From: Planctomycetota bacterium
GTDB taxonomy: Bacteria; Planctomycetota; Phycisphaerae; Tepidisphaerales; Tepidisphaeraceae
Assembly (NCBI GenBank): GCA_026693085.1
Contig: JAPLNB010000158.1
Span: 1 to 50,058, forward strand
DNA: 50,058 nucleotides
Direction of reading: 5' to 3'
The stretch's first letter is position 1, and the number at the start of each line of letters is the position of its first letter. The notes under the pieces are model-generated. The model worked only from the letters and a program-made list of their open reading frames with translations. It searched no databases and was not told the DNA's origin. Shown one piece after another: positions 43,234-50,058 of this stretch. The translations under genes and the position numbers were made by a program.

Positions 43234-44553
43234 ATGGCGGCGAGATGGAGATTGGCGAGGCGAGTGGCGGTTGGGGTGATGATGTTGGGGGTGTTGGTTT
43301 TTGGGGGGGAGGCGACGACTCGACCCAGTGAGGAGGCGGAGCGGTTAATTGGGGAGTTGTCGAGTGATTCGTGGCAGGTTCGGCAGAAGGCGCAAGAGGG
43401 GTTGGTGCAGTTGGGGCCAGAGGTGGGGGTGAGGTTGAGGGCGGTTCTGAGGGGGACGAATGATGAAGAGGTGCGGGCGCGGGTGGAGGCGGTGCTGAGG
43501 CAGTTGGAGGAGATGGCGAGCACGGGGGCGTCGCTGGTGACGTTGCATATGAGGGGTGCGTCGCCCAGAGAGGTGTTTGCGGAGATATCGAAGCAGGCAA
43601 ATACGGATTTGAGGCCAAATCCGGCGGATTTGTGGGAATCGCGGGTGTGGCCGGGTGTGGATGTGGATATTGAGGGGCAGCCGTTCTGGGTGGCGATGAA
43701 GGAGGTTTGCGACAAGGTGGGGGTGGGGTTGCAGAGCAATGGATTGGCGCGGGAGATGACGGTTACGGACAGGAACATGGGGATGCGGATGTTTGGGCAG
43801 TCGCCTGGCGCGGTGAGCGGGGCGTTTTTGTTTACGGCGGCGAATGTGAACACGCACCGTGCGGTGGATTTGAATCAGCCTGGGAATGTGTCGCGGGTGT
43901 GCAGCATTCAGATGTTGGTGTTTGCGGAGCCGAAGATCCGGGTGTTGCAGGGTTCGTATGTGGCGAAGATCGAGCAGGCGGTGGACGAGAAGGGGAATTC
44001 GCTGGTGGGTGTTCCGCGGGCGGTGTCGGAGTCGATGCAGCCGCCGAGCAATTGGTTTTGGAATTTATCGGTGTCGCTGCAGCCTCCGGCGGGAGTGGGG
44101 CAGCGGATAGCGAAGTTGAAGGGGACGGTGCGGTTTATCGTGCAGACGAGGGCGGAGAAGGCGGAGGTCGGGGATGTGATTGGGGCGAGGAATGTGACGA
44201 AGGTGGTGGGTGGGAAACGGTTTACGTTGAAGGGAGTTCGGAAGCAGGGGGAGTTGTACGTGGTGCAGATGACGCTGTATCGGTCGGGGTGGACGGCGAA
44301 TGAGTGGATGCTGATGTATCCATACAACGTTTTCAAGCTGGTGGATGGGAAGGGGAATCCGTTGCTTCGGACGAGCAATGCCGGTGGAGGCGGGGGTGGT
44401 GGGGATGAGGCGAATGTGAATTTGACGTTTCGGCGACAGAATTGGCCTGGGGCGGAGGATGGTGGGGAGCCGGCGAAGCTGGTGTGGGAGATCCCGATCG
44501 AGTCGAAGGAGATGGTGGTGCCGTTTGAGTTTAGGGATTTGCCGATGCCGTAG
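43234..44553 (+). CDS. Exported HEAT-repeat protein of unknown function
   Basis: A 439-residue protein. A signal peptide or anchor (ARWRLARRVAVGVMMLGVLVFGGEA) is followed by a short HEAT-like segment (RLIGELSSDSWQVRQKAQEGLVQLGPEVGVRLRAVL, then DEEVRARVEAVLRQLEEM). After that is a beta-rich region found in many planctomycete secreted proteins, with a DUF4974-like opening (SLVTLHMRGASPREVFAEISKQANTDLRP). No enzymatic motif was seen; a role in binding or assembly at the cell surface is possible. The start is ATG 43234, nine bases after GGAGG; the frame is open to 43072. The coding strand is very G-rich. Confidence 0.72.
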   Translation: MAARWRLARRVAVGVMMLGVLVFGGEATTRPSEEAERLIGELSSDSWQVRQKAQEGLVQLGPEVGVRLRAVLRGTNDEEVRARVEAVLRQLEEMASTGASLVTLHMRGASPREVFAEISKQANTDLRPNPADLWESRVWPGVDVDIEGQPFWVAMKEVCDKVGVGLQSNGLAREMTVTDRNMGMRMFGQSPGAVSGAFLFTAANVNTHRAVDLNQPGNVSRVCSIQMLVFAEPKIRVLQGSYVAKIEQAVDEKGNSLVGVPRAVSESMQPPSNWFWNLSVSLQPPAGVGQRIAKLKGTVRFIVQTRAEKAEVGDVIGARNVTKVVGGKRFTLKGVRKQGELYVVQMTLYRSGWTANEWMLMYPYNVFKLVDGKGNPLLRTSNAGGGGGGGDEANVNLTFRRQNWPGAEDGGEPAKLVWEIPIESKEMVVPFEFRDLPMP

Positions 44554-44658
44554 ATCAAGGGTTCAAGGGTTCAAGAGCGGGTGGGGGAAGAGGGGGAATG
44601 ATGAATGATGAATGATGAATCAGATGGGAAGTTTGGAGGGGGGGTGGGCTGAAGAATT

Positions 44659-44700
44659 GGGATGGGTGGGGGGGGTGGGATGTGGGGGGGTGGGAAGGGG
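44659..44700 (+). repeat. G-tract cluster, potential G-quadruplex
   Basis: At least five runs of three to eight G separated by one to four bases. This fits the G3+N1-7 pattern of intramolecular quadruplexes and lies 66 bases upstream of the candidate -35 box. Confidence 0.6.
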
Positions 44701-44765
44701 ATTGTTGTGAGTTTCGTGCAACGTGAACGGGCGGGCGGCGTCGTATTTAGCGAGCGGTCCGCAGG

Positions 44766-44794
44766 TTGACACCCTGGCTCAGCAGTGATAGAAA
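44766..44794 (+). promoter_or_regulatory. Candidate promoter of the giant surface-protein gene
   Basis: TTGACA, 17-base spacer, TAGAAA. The -35 box is perfect and the -10 box is weak. The predicted 5' leader is about 200 bases. Confidence 0.4.
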
Positions 44795-44996
44795 TTGGGA
44801 TTCTCGGGGGTGCGGTTGGTTGTGCAGAGTCGGGAGCTCGAACCTGTTGTGCGGCTTGGGGTTATTGGGATACGCGGCAAGCCGGCGGACCGGTGGGGAG
44901 TTCGGTGGCAGAGGTAGCGGAACGAGTGTTAGTTCAACGATCTTTCCAGTCGCCGTGCCGGCACGATGGGCAGGGTTGGCTGGGGAGGAGCACCAG

Positions 44997-47900
44997 ATGA
45001 GTTTGCATCGCAGGGCTTTGATCCGGGCACGTCAAACGAGCAAGAGGAAGAATCTGCTTGGCCACATAGAGGGGCTGGAGTCGCGGTGTTTGTTGACGAC
45101 GCTGATCGGGCCGGGGCTGTACACGTATACGGACCCGACGACGCAGCTCACGACGACGCAGGTGATGACGCAGAGCACGGTCTACCGGACCGCCGCGGAT
45201 GATCTGATGCAGGTGACGGTGGGAGGGAACGTGACGGCGGAGTTTGTGGCGGGGGTGGTGGACGATGTGACGGGGGAGGTGACGTTGCGCAATCTTATTG
45301 GGGAGAACGAACCTGATCCTGCGAATCCGACGCAGAAGCTGAAAGGGGCGGACCTGTTTGCGGTGTACGTTCAGAAGGCGGACATCAACTCGTTTATAGC
45401 GATTACGCGGATTGAGCGGGATCAGAACAGCGGGAAGATCAATCTGCGGCCGTTTACGGACGGCGCGGGGCAGTTGCGGGTGTGGAGCGCGAAGAACGGC
45501 GACAACATAACGGTCGATACGGCGGCGAACACAGGGAAGCTGTATCTGGGTGCGAGGACGAAGGCGATTCCGAACATGCAGAACTCGGACAACATACCGA
45601 TTCTGAGCGTGCCGACGACGGGGCCGATCGGGGTGATGCCGTGGAAGAAAGGCGACGTGCTGAATGCGGGGGTGGTGGTTGCGGACAATCAGGATCTCGG
45701 GAAGTTTTTGTTTGGGGGCACGGTGACGGGGCGGGTGGTGGTCGGGGGGTCGATGGAGATGTTTGCGTGCGGGCAGTTGTTGACGGGCGAGACGGACGGC
45801 ACCTATGCGTCGTCGGTAGCGTCGTTGTCGGCGAACAACTTCCAGGTGAAAGGGGACCTGCGGAACCTGATCGTAGCTGGGCCGATTGGCACGAACACGG
45901 GGGCGGACCTGAGCGACCCGGCGTACCTGACGCGGTTTGAGCTGAAGGTGGGAGGGCGTCTGGGGCAGGTGAGGACATACGATTCGTTCACCGGAATGGT
46001 GAACGTGCTGGGTGACGAGGGTGTTTCGGCGGATTCGCAGGCACAGAAGGAGGTCGAAACCCGCGGCTACAATGTGGATTATTACACTCCGAGCTTTACG
46101 CAGGGGGACCTGACGGACGCGGTGTTTTATAACGACACGCTGGCTTCGGCGCAGTACCTAGCGAGCTTCAGCAGCGCGGAGCTTGGGAAGAACGACGTGG
46201 TTCAGGTTCGCGGGGTGCTGGCGGCGACGGACAAGTATAGTGACTTCTCGGACTATTACGCGGTGGCGTTGGATGCGGGGCAGACGGTTGAGACACAACT
46301 GGTGGATCTGGCGACGATGGGGATGCAGAACCTGACGATGACGTATGTGAGCGTGGGCGTGTTTGATCCGGATGGGCGGCTGATCGCGACGAACTATGCC
46401 AACGCGGATTCGGCCAGCGTCAGCGGTTTGCCGTTCCGGTTTACGACGGACCGGCCGGGGCTGTACCGGTTTGCGATCGGGTTGTACGGGGACACGATTT
46501 GGGCGGGGACGACGACGAACACGACGTCGCGGATGATCGATAGGTACGAGTTGCGGCTGTCGAACGTGGGGAAGATCACGCTGGGCGCGGTGGCGGCGAC
46601 GGGGAACATTTTTGATGCTGAGTACAGCATGTCGGGGTTTACGGTGCAGAACGGGGATCTTGGTGCGCTGGTGGCTGAGGGTACGGTCCTGGCGTACAGC
46701 AAGATGCTGCCGGTGAGCCTGACGGCGAGGATGCAGATGAGCGTGGAGGTTTTGAACGGAAACCTTCGGACGATCCAGGGGGCGCAGGTGGGGGTTCTGA
46801 GGGACGGGCGCTGGGGTGTGGGGACCAACGTGCATGTGCCGAACGGGAACGTGGGCTTGCTGCGGTCGACGGCGGGGATTCTGGTGGTGAATGACGATTA
46901 TATTCCGCTGGATTACGTGCCGAGCCTGGACCCGACGGTCGTGCCGGTGGCGCCGCTGCCGATCGTTGGGGGTGATTACCAGATGGTTGACGCGGCGACG
47001 ATGTTGTATGGGAACCTGATATCGAACCGGAAGATTGGGGTGGTTCGAGCGGGGAATATGGCGACGAATCCTGCGAGCACGTTGATGGTGAACGCGGACC
47101 AGACGGGCGATGACGGGGTGATTGATCTGATCGACGTGGCGGGGAACCTCGGGACGATTGAATCGGGCGGGCCGCGTATTTTGACGGGGCCGAAAGGGAA
47201 CGTGCGGTATATGAACGTTGGGGGCACGGTTTACCGGGACACGATATTCGGCGGCGGGGTTTCGCCGGCGACGGCGTATCAGGCGGGGGAATCGGTTACG
47301 TTGAATGATGATTCGGGTGCGACGATCACGATATCGCCGACGGGAGGGGGGGGGATATTGACGGTGACGACGTATGGCATTCGAGGGAGCGGCGGCGTGG
47401 CGGCGGTGCGGGTGGAAGCGACGTCTGGTGTGAGTGTGAACGGGAATCCGGAGTCGCCGCTGGCGGGTGCGGAGATCGGGCAGTTGCGGATAGCGGCGGG
47501 GGTTGCGGGGCCGGGGATCGTGCAGCTAGCGAACGGGCAGTTGGCGGTGGACCCGAATGGGCCGCTGTTGGCGGTGGACCTGAACGGCAAGGGGCGGGTG
47601 GACGTGTTCAGCATCGTCGGGCCGCGGTTCACGCGGATTGCGAACAACACACCTGGGGAGATTGTGAACGTTCTGGCGGACAGCATTGGCGAGCTGAGGG
47701 GTCAGACGCTGGGGGTGCCGATGCACAGTACGGAGGCGACGATACAGCCGCAGGCGATCCTGGTGGGGTCGGTGGCAGCGAATCCTGGGGCGTATCCGTT
47801 CGACCTGCAGCGGGTGGGGATCATTGCGAGCGACATTTTGACGGTGAACAGCCGTGGCGCGGTTGGGAACATCATAGCGAGTGCGGCGGTGGCGGCGGAC

Positions 47901-49292
47901 GTGGGGACGCGTGTGTATCCCGGGTATGGTGCGGGGGGTGGGACGGGGACGATACAGCGGTTGACCGCGGATTCGGACAACACGCGGCTGAAGACGACCT
48001 TTGAGGGGATCGTGGCGCCGGTGTATGCATCGGGGACGCTGAACACGGTGAACATCGGCGCGGGGATTCCGTACGGTGGGAACGGGGCGATGGCGTTGGC
48101 GGGCTTGTTTGCGGGTGGGCCGATCATGCTGGTCCAAGGGAACAAGGGTGCGGACATCCGAGGCGTGGTGGCGAGCAGCACGCGAATTGCGAGCATTCAA
48201 CTGACGGACGGGTCGCTGATCAATGCGGACATTTTCGTGGTGAATCCGCTGACCGATGCGCGGCGGATCGAATCCTTCAAGGGTTACCCGGGGACGAACA
48301 TTGGGGGCACGGCGGCAAGCCCGGTGTACCAGATCGGGTCGGTTGTGATCAGCAGCAGCACGAAATCGACGAGCAGCAGCACGGGCGGCGGCGGGCGGCG
48401 TACCCGTGTGGATCTGAGGGGCAAGGGTGGAACGACGACGACAACGCCGCCGGCGCCGACGTATCTGCCGGGCGGGGTGATTGGCACGTTCTTCGGCGCG
48501 TACAGCATCGGGACGGTGAAGGTGACGGGAGGGTTTGGGATCCTGAACAGCTACTTCCACACTTCGTCGAGCGGGATAGTGGATCGTGTACAGGCTGAGG
48601 GGTATGGGCTGCGTGACTGCGTGGTGGACGCGGGGCTGCGTATCAACAACCTGGTGGCGGTGGGCGACGGGAGTTTGATTCCGGTGACGAAGTTCTCGAC
48701 GGCTGTGCGGCCGAGCGAGGTGGCGGGGAACGATCCGAATGCTCCTGTGCCAGCGAATCGGACGACGGACCTGTACAAGTTTTTTAACATTGCGACGAAG
48801 ACGCCGTCGGTGTCGGGCAAGACGAACAGTGGGGTGATCAGCGGGTTGGAGGCGAATGCGCTTCGGGATCTTGGCTTGTTGCAGGGATGGCGGTTCGAGG
48901 GCGGGACGCCGCTGACGGGGGCAGTGGGCGCGCTGGCGACGACGGTGTTCAGCACGCTGAACTTCGCGAACTCGATCAAGACGATCAAGATTGCTCAGGA
49001 CATCAGCAATGTGCAGATCGTGACCGGTGCCATAACGACGTTCTCGGTGGGTCGTGATGTGCTGGGCCTGAACGCGACGGTGGCGGGCACGATCAAGACG
49101 CTGAGCGTGGGGCGGGATTTCAACTCGAGGTCGAAGATTCACGCGATCGGTCCGGATGGCTCGGTCGGATCGATCGTGATCGGCCGGAACTTTGCGGGGA
49201 CGATCGATGCGGAGCACAAGATCGGCAAGATTACAGTGAAGGGCAGGTTTACCGGGAAGATCAGAGAGAACGGTAAGCTGCGGACGAAGTGA
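44997..49292 (+). CDS. Giant LEPR-type surface protein with PPC-like and beta-helix repeats
   Basis: A 1431-residue surface protein. A basic N-terminus (SLHRRALIRARQTSKRKNLLG) precedes a LEPR-XLL-type export signal in the variant LESRCLLT (IEGLESRCLLTTLIGPG). The middle holds a pre-peptidase-C-terminal-like beta domain near residues 375-530 (DYYAVALDAGQTVETQLV, VGVFDPDGRLIATNYA). Much of the rest is a repetitive beta structure with recurring GxIGxLxxxGNxG strands, typical of adhesive beta-solenoids. The end (TLSVGRDFNSRSKI, GSIVIGRNFAGTIDA, GKITVKGRFTGKI) is a run of short VGRDF-type repeats. It probably sits on the cell surface or in the matrix. The start is ATG 44997 with GGAGGAG upstream; the frame itself opens at 44766. 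A terminator follows. Confidence 0.85.
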   Translation: MSLHRRALIRARQTSKRKNLLGHIEGLESRCLLTTLIGPGLYTYTDPTTQLTTTQVMTQSTVYRTAADDLMQVTVGGNVTAEFVAGVVDDVTGEVTLRNLIGENEPDPANPTQKLKGADLFAVYVQKADINSFIAITRIERDQNSGKINLRPFTDGAGQLRVWSAKNGDNITVDTAANTGKLYLGARTKAIPNMQNSDNIPILSVPTTGPIGVMPWKKGDVLNAGVVVADNQDLGKFLFGGTVTGRVVVGGSMEMFACGQLLTGETDGTYASSVASLSANNFQVKGDLRNLIVAGPIGTNTGADLSDPAYLTRFELKVGGRLGQVRTYDSFTGMVNVLGDEGVSADSQAQKEVETRGYNVDYYTPSFTQGDLTDAVFYNDTLASAQYLASFSSAELGKNDVVQVRGVLAATDKYSDFSDYYAVALDAGQTVETQLVDLATMGMQNLTMTYVSVGVFDPDGRLIATNYANADSASVSGLPFRFTTDRPGLYRFAIGLYGDTIWAGTTTNTTSRMIDRYELRLSNVGKITLGAVAATGNIFDAEYSMSGFTVQNGDLGALVAEGTVLAYSKMLPVSLTARMQMSVEVLNGNLRTIQGAQVGVLRDGRWGVGTNVHVPNGNVGLLRSTAGILVVNDDYIPLDYVPSLDPTVVPVAPLPIVGGDYQMVDAATMLYGNLISNRKIGVVRAGNMATNPASTLMVNADQTGDDGVIDLIDVAGNLGTIESGGPRILTGPKGNVRYMNVGGTVYRDTIFGGGVSPATAYQAGESVTLNDDSGATITISPTGGGGILTVTTYGIRGSGGVAAVRVEATSGVSVNGNPESPLAGAEIGQLRIAAGVAGPGIVQLANGQLAVDPNGPLLAVDLNGKGRVDVFSIVGPRFTRIANNTPGEIVNVLADSIGELRGQTLGVPMHSTEATIQPQAILVGSVAANPGAYPFDLQRVGIIASDILTVNSRGAVGNIIASAAVAADVGTRVYPGYGAGGGTGTIQRLTADSDNTRLKTTFEGIVAPVYASGTLNTVNIGAGIPYGGNGAMALAGLFAGGPIMLVQGNKGADIRGVVASSTRIASIQLTDGSLINADIFVVNPLTDARRIESFKGYPGTNIGGTAASPVYQIGSVVISSSTKSTSSSTGGGGRRTRVDLRGKGGTTTTTPPAPTYLPGGVIGTFFGAYSIGTVKVTGGFGILNSYFHTSSSGIVDRVQAEGYGLRDCVVDAGLRINNLVAVGDGSLIPVTKFSTAVRPSEVAGNDPNAPVPANRTTDLYKFFNIATKTPSVSGKTNSGVISGLEANALRDLGLLQGWRFEGGTPLTGAVGALATTVFSTLNFANSIKTIKIAQDISNVQIVTGAITTFSVGRDVLGLNATVAGTIKTLSVGRDFNSRSKIHAIGPDGSVGSIVIGRNFAGTIDAEHKIGKITVKGRFTGKIRENGKLRTK

Positions 49293-49321
49293 GTGGTTGT
49301 TCAATAGGCAGGAATAAGCGT

Positions 49322-49359
49322 AAGCGGCTTTGGACTGTGTGCCAAAGCCGCTTTTGTTT
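49322..49359 (+). terminator. Intrinsic terminator of the giant surface-protein gene
   Basis: A perfect 12-base-pair stem (AAGCGGCTTTGG / CCAAAGCCGCTT) with an 8-base loop, followed by TTGTTTG. It begins 30 bases after the stop. Confidence 0.9.
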
Positions 49360-49599
49360 GGGCGATGCAGGTGGGCTTGGTGGCGACGAGAGGTAAGCGT
49401 CAGGTGAACCCGATCTTCGAACGGGTCGGCGGGATGGTCAGGATGGCGGGATGAAGCACAGGACTCGGCGAGCTGGGGGCGGCTGGGGAGGGGATCGGTC
49501 GGAGGCGATATTGTGGCGTAAGGGGATGGGGCAGTTCTGGGGCATGGGGCAGAGTGTCCTGGGCTTCCGCGATGGTGGCGAATGAAGGGTGGGGTTGGT

Positions 49600-50058
49600 T
49601 CAGGCGGACACGCAAAAGAGCAGGACCGCCCCGGGGGGGGCGGTCCTGCTGCACACTACACTTCGGAAGGAAGAGAGCGTAACGTGACTTATGTGAACCG
49701 GTTTAGAGCACCGGCTCCGTCGAGAACAACTGCGAGAGAACCGAAGGCGCCGCATGAGGTCGCCGTTGGCGTAGCCAGGATCCTTGGTGATGTAGCCGCT
49801 GTCAACATAGAAGTAGTCGTCGGCGTTGACCAGGGCGTCCTGGTTGACGTCGCCGTTCCAGGAGTACTTGACGACGACATTTCCGCCGGCGTCTTCGGCC
49901 TGAGTCAGGCCGGTGAAGCCGTCGGTGAGGAACCGTGCCGCGGCGGTGCTGCTGACCAGGCCGGTGCCGTTCCAGTCGCCGCCGTTGCGGCCGCTGGCGA
50001 GCATATCGAAGACCTGAGCAGCGGTGGTGCCGCCGGTCTTGCTGAGGATCAAGGCGCC
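49600..50058 (-). CDS. 3' part of a dockerin-type surface protein gene, C-terminus frameshifted
   Basis: The gene enters from the right edge and has no start inside the window. The visible part contains a GGDWNGTGLVSSTAA module, shared with the leucine-rich-repeat protein, and the first half of a dockerin-like domain (GDVNQDALVNADDYFYVDSGY). The second Ca-binding half, normally GDFNYDxxxNADDY, is missing: after YANGD the frame becomes basic and unconserved and runs through a terminator hairpin to 49600. In another frame the same DNA reads PHAAPSVLSQLFSTEPVL and stops at 49703, before the terminator, which looks like the proper C-terminus. A deletion with frameshift, or a sequencing error, near 49760-49790 is likely. 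Confidence 0.7.
   Translation of the reverse strand, partial: GALILSKTGGTTAAQVFDMLASGRNGGDWNGTGLVSSTAAARFLTDGFTGLTQAEDAGGNVVVKYSWNGDVNQDALVNADDYFYVDSGYITKDPGYANGDLMRRLRFSRSCSRRSRCSKPVHISHVTLSSFRSVVCSRTAPPGAVLLFCVSA
49619..49650 (-). terminator. Terminator of the dockerin gene at the right edge
   Basis: A perfect 14-base-pair stem (AGCAGGACCGCCCC / GGGGCGGTCCTGCT, loop of 4) followed on the minus strand by CTTTTGCG. It lies 50 bases downstream of a stop at 49703, in the frame that probably carries the true C-terminus of the gene. Confidence 0.85.

Larger units (their letters stand above)
44554..44996. other. G-rich spacer with promoter candidate
   Basis: About 440 bases without a credible gene. 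It holds the GGGTTCAA repeats (44557-44574), a 7-base AATGATG triplet repeat (44597-44617), a long run of G-tracts (44659-44700) and a TTGACA (44766-44771) followed after 17 bases by TAGAAA (44789-44794) as a possible promoter for the giant surface gene. Confidence 0.5.

Noticed and set aside
47526..49304. 592-codon minus-strand frame opposite the giant surface protein
   Set aside because: Arg/His/Pro-rich shadow of a high-GC gene; no start context or motif.
1..50058. Possible tRNA, rRNA or CRISPR loci
   Set aside because: No cloverleaf-like or rRNA segment and no regularly spaced repeat array could be recognised by eye; a tRNA scan would be needed to be certain.

Overview
The window looks like a chromosomal segment of a planctomycete, most likely class Phycisphaerae. 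It is GC-rich. It encodes exported proteins with the LEPR-XLL surface signal, dockerin-like Ca-binding C-termini with the NADDYF core, an H-X-DG type pseudopilin, Tat-exported Gfo/Idh/MocA oxidoreductases, planctomycete c-type cytochromes with a hydrazine-synthase-alpha-like region, a RAYT transposase and a TIGR03032-type protein. This assignment rests on family knowledge, not on a phylogeny.

Layout. 0-7 kb: housekeeping and small-regulator genes (membrane protein, trpS, zinc-ribbon membrane protein, AMMECR1-family protein, a degenerate HPr-kinase-like protein, a pseudopilin, coaD, pgeF). 7.0-7.8 kb: transposase relics. 7.8-14 kb: carbohydrate genes (Gfo/Idh/MocA oxidoreductase, TIM-barrel sugar isomerase, pectate-lyase-fold protein, secreted lectin-fold lyase-like protein). 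14-16.3 kb: a leucine-rich-repeat surface protein split by an in-frame TAG. 16.6-19.7 kb: rlmN and an isolated flagellin gene with a long leader. 19.7-22 kb: GH127 arabinofuranosidase-like enzyme. 22.1-28.5 kb: pcm, SAM hydrolase, bioA, bioD, a sigma54 activator and an SRAP/HMCES protein. 28.8-36.3 kb: a chorismatase-like protein, two exported multiheme cytochromes in one operon, and a second Gfo/Idh oxidoreductase. 36.4-42 kb: dus, a TIGR03032 protein, a repeat-rich spacer with a consensus promoter, and an SGNH/MBOAT O-acetylation pair. 42.1-43.1 kb: a RAYT element with flanking inverted repeats. 43.2-50 kb: a HEAT-repeat secreted protein, a giant LEPR-type surface protein, and the 3' end of a dockerin-type gene running off the right edge.

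How the genes fit together. The oxidoreductases, the isomerase, the beta-helix protein, the lectin-fold lyase-like protein and GH127 suggest breakdown of plant or algal polysaccharide. bioA and bioD are consecutive, and a SAM hydrolase sits directly upstream of the SAM-consuming bioA. MBOAT and SGNH overlap and would O-acylate an exopolysaccharide. No tRNA, rRNA, CRISPR array or intact insertion sequence was seen.

The most unusual signals are: a perfect sigma70 promoter driving a possibly leaderless transcript in a repeat-rich spacer (38.6-39.0 kb); blocks of GC skew that flip sign independently of gene direction, with one flip at the transposase relics; a leucine-rich-repeat gene broken by one stop codon; a truncated dockerin; an HPr-kinase-like protein without its P-loop; CsrA-like boxes in the flagellin leader; and a RAYT gene inside imperfect terminal inverted repeats.
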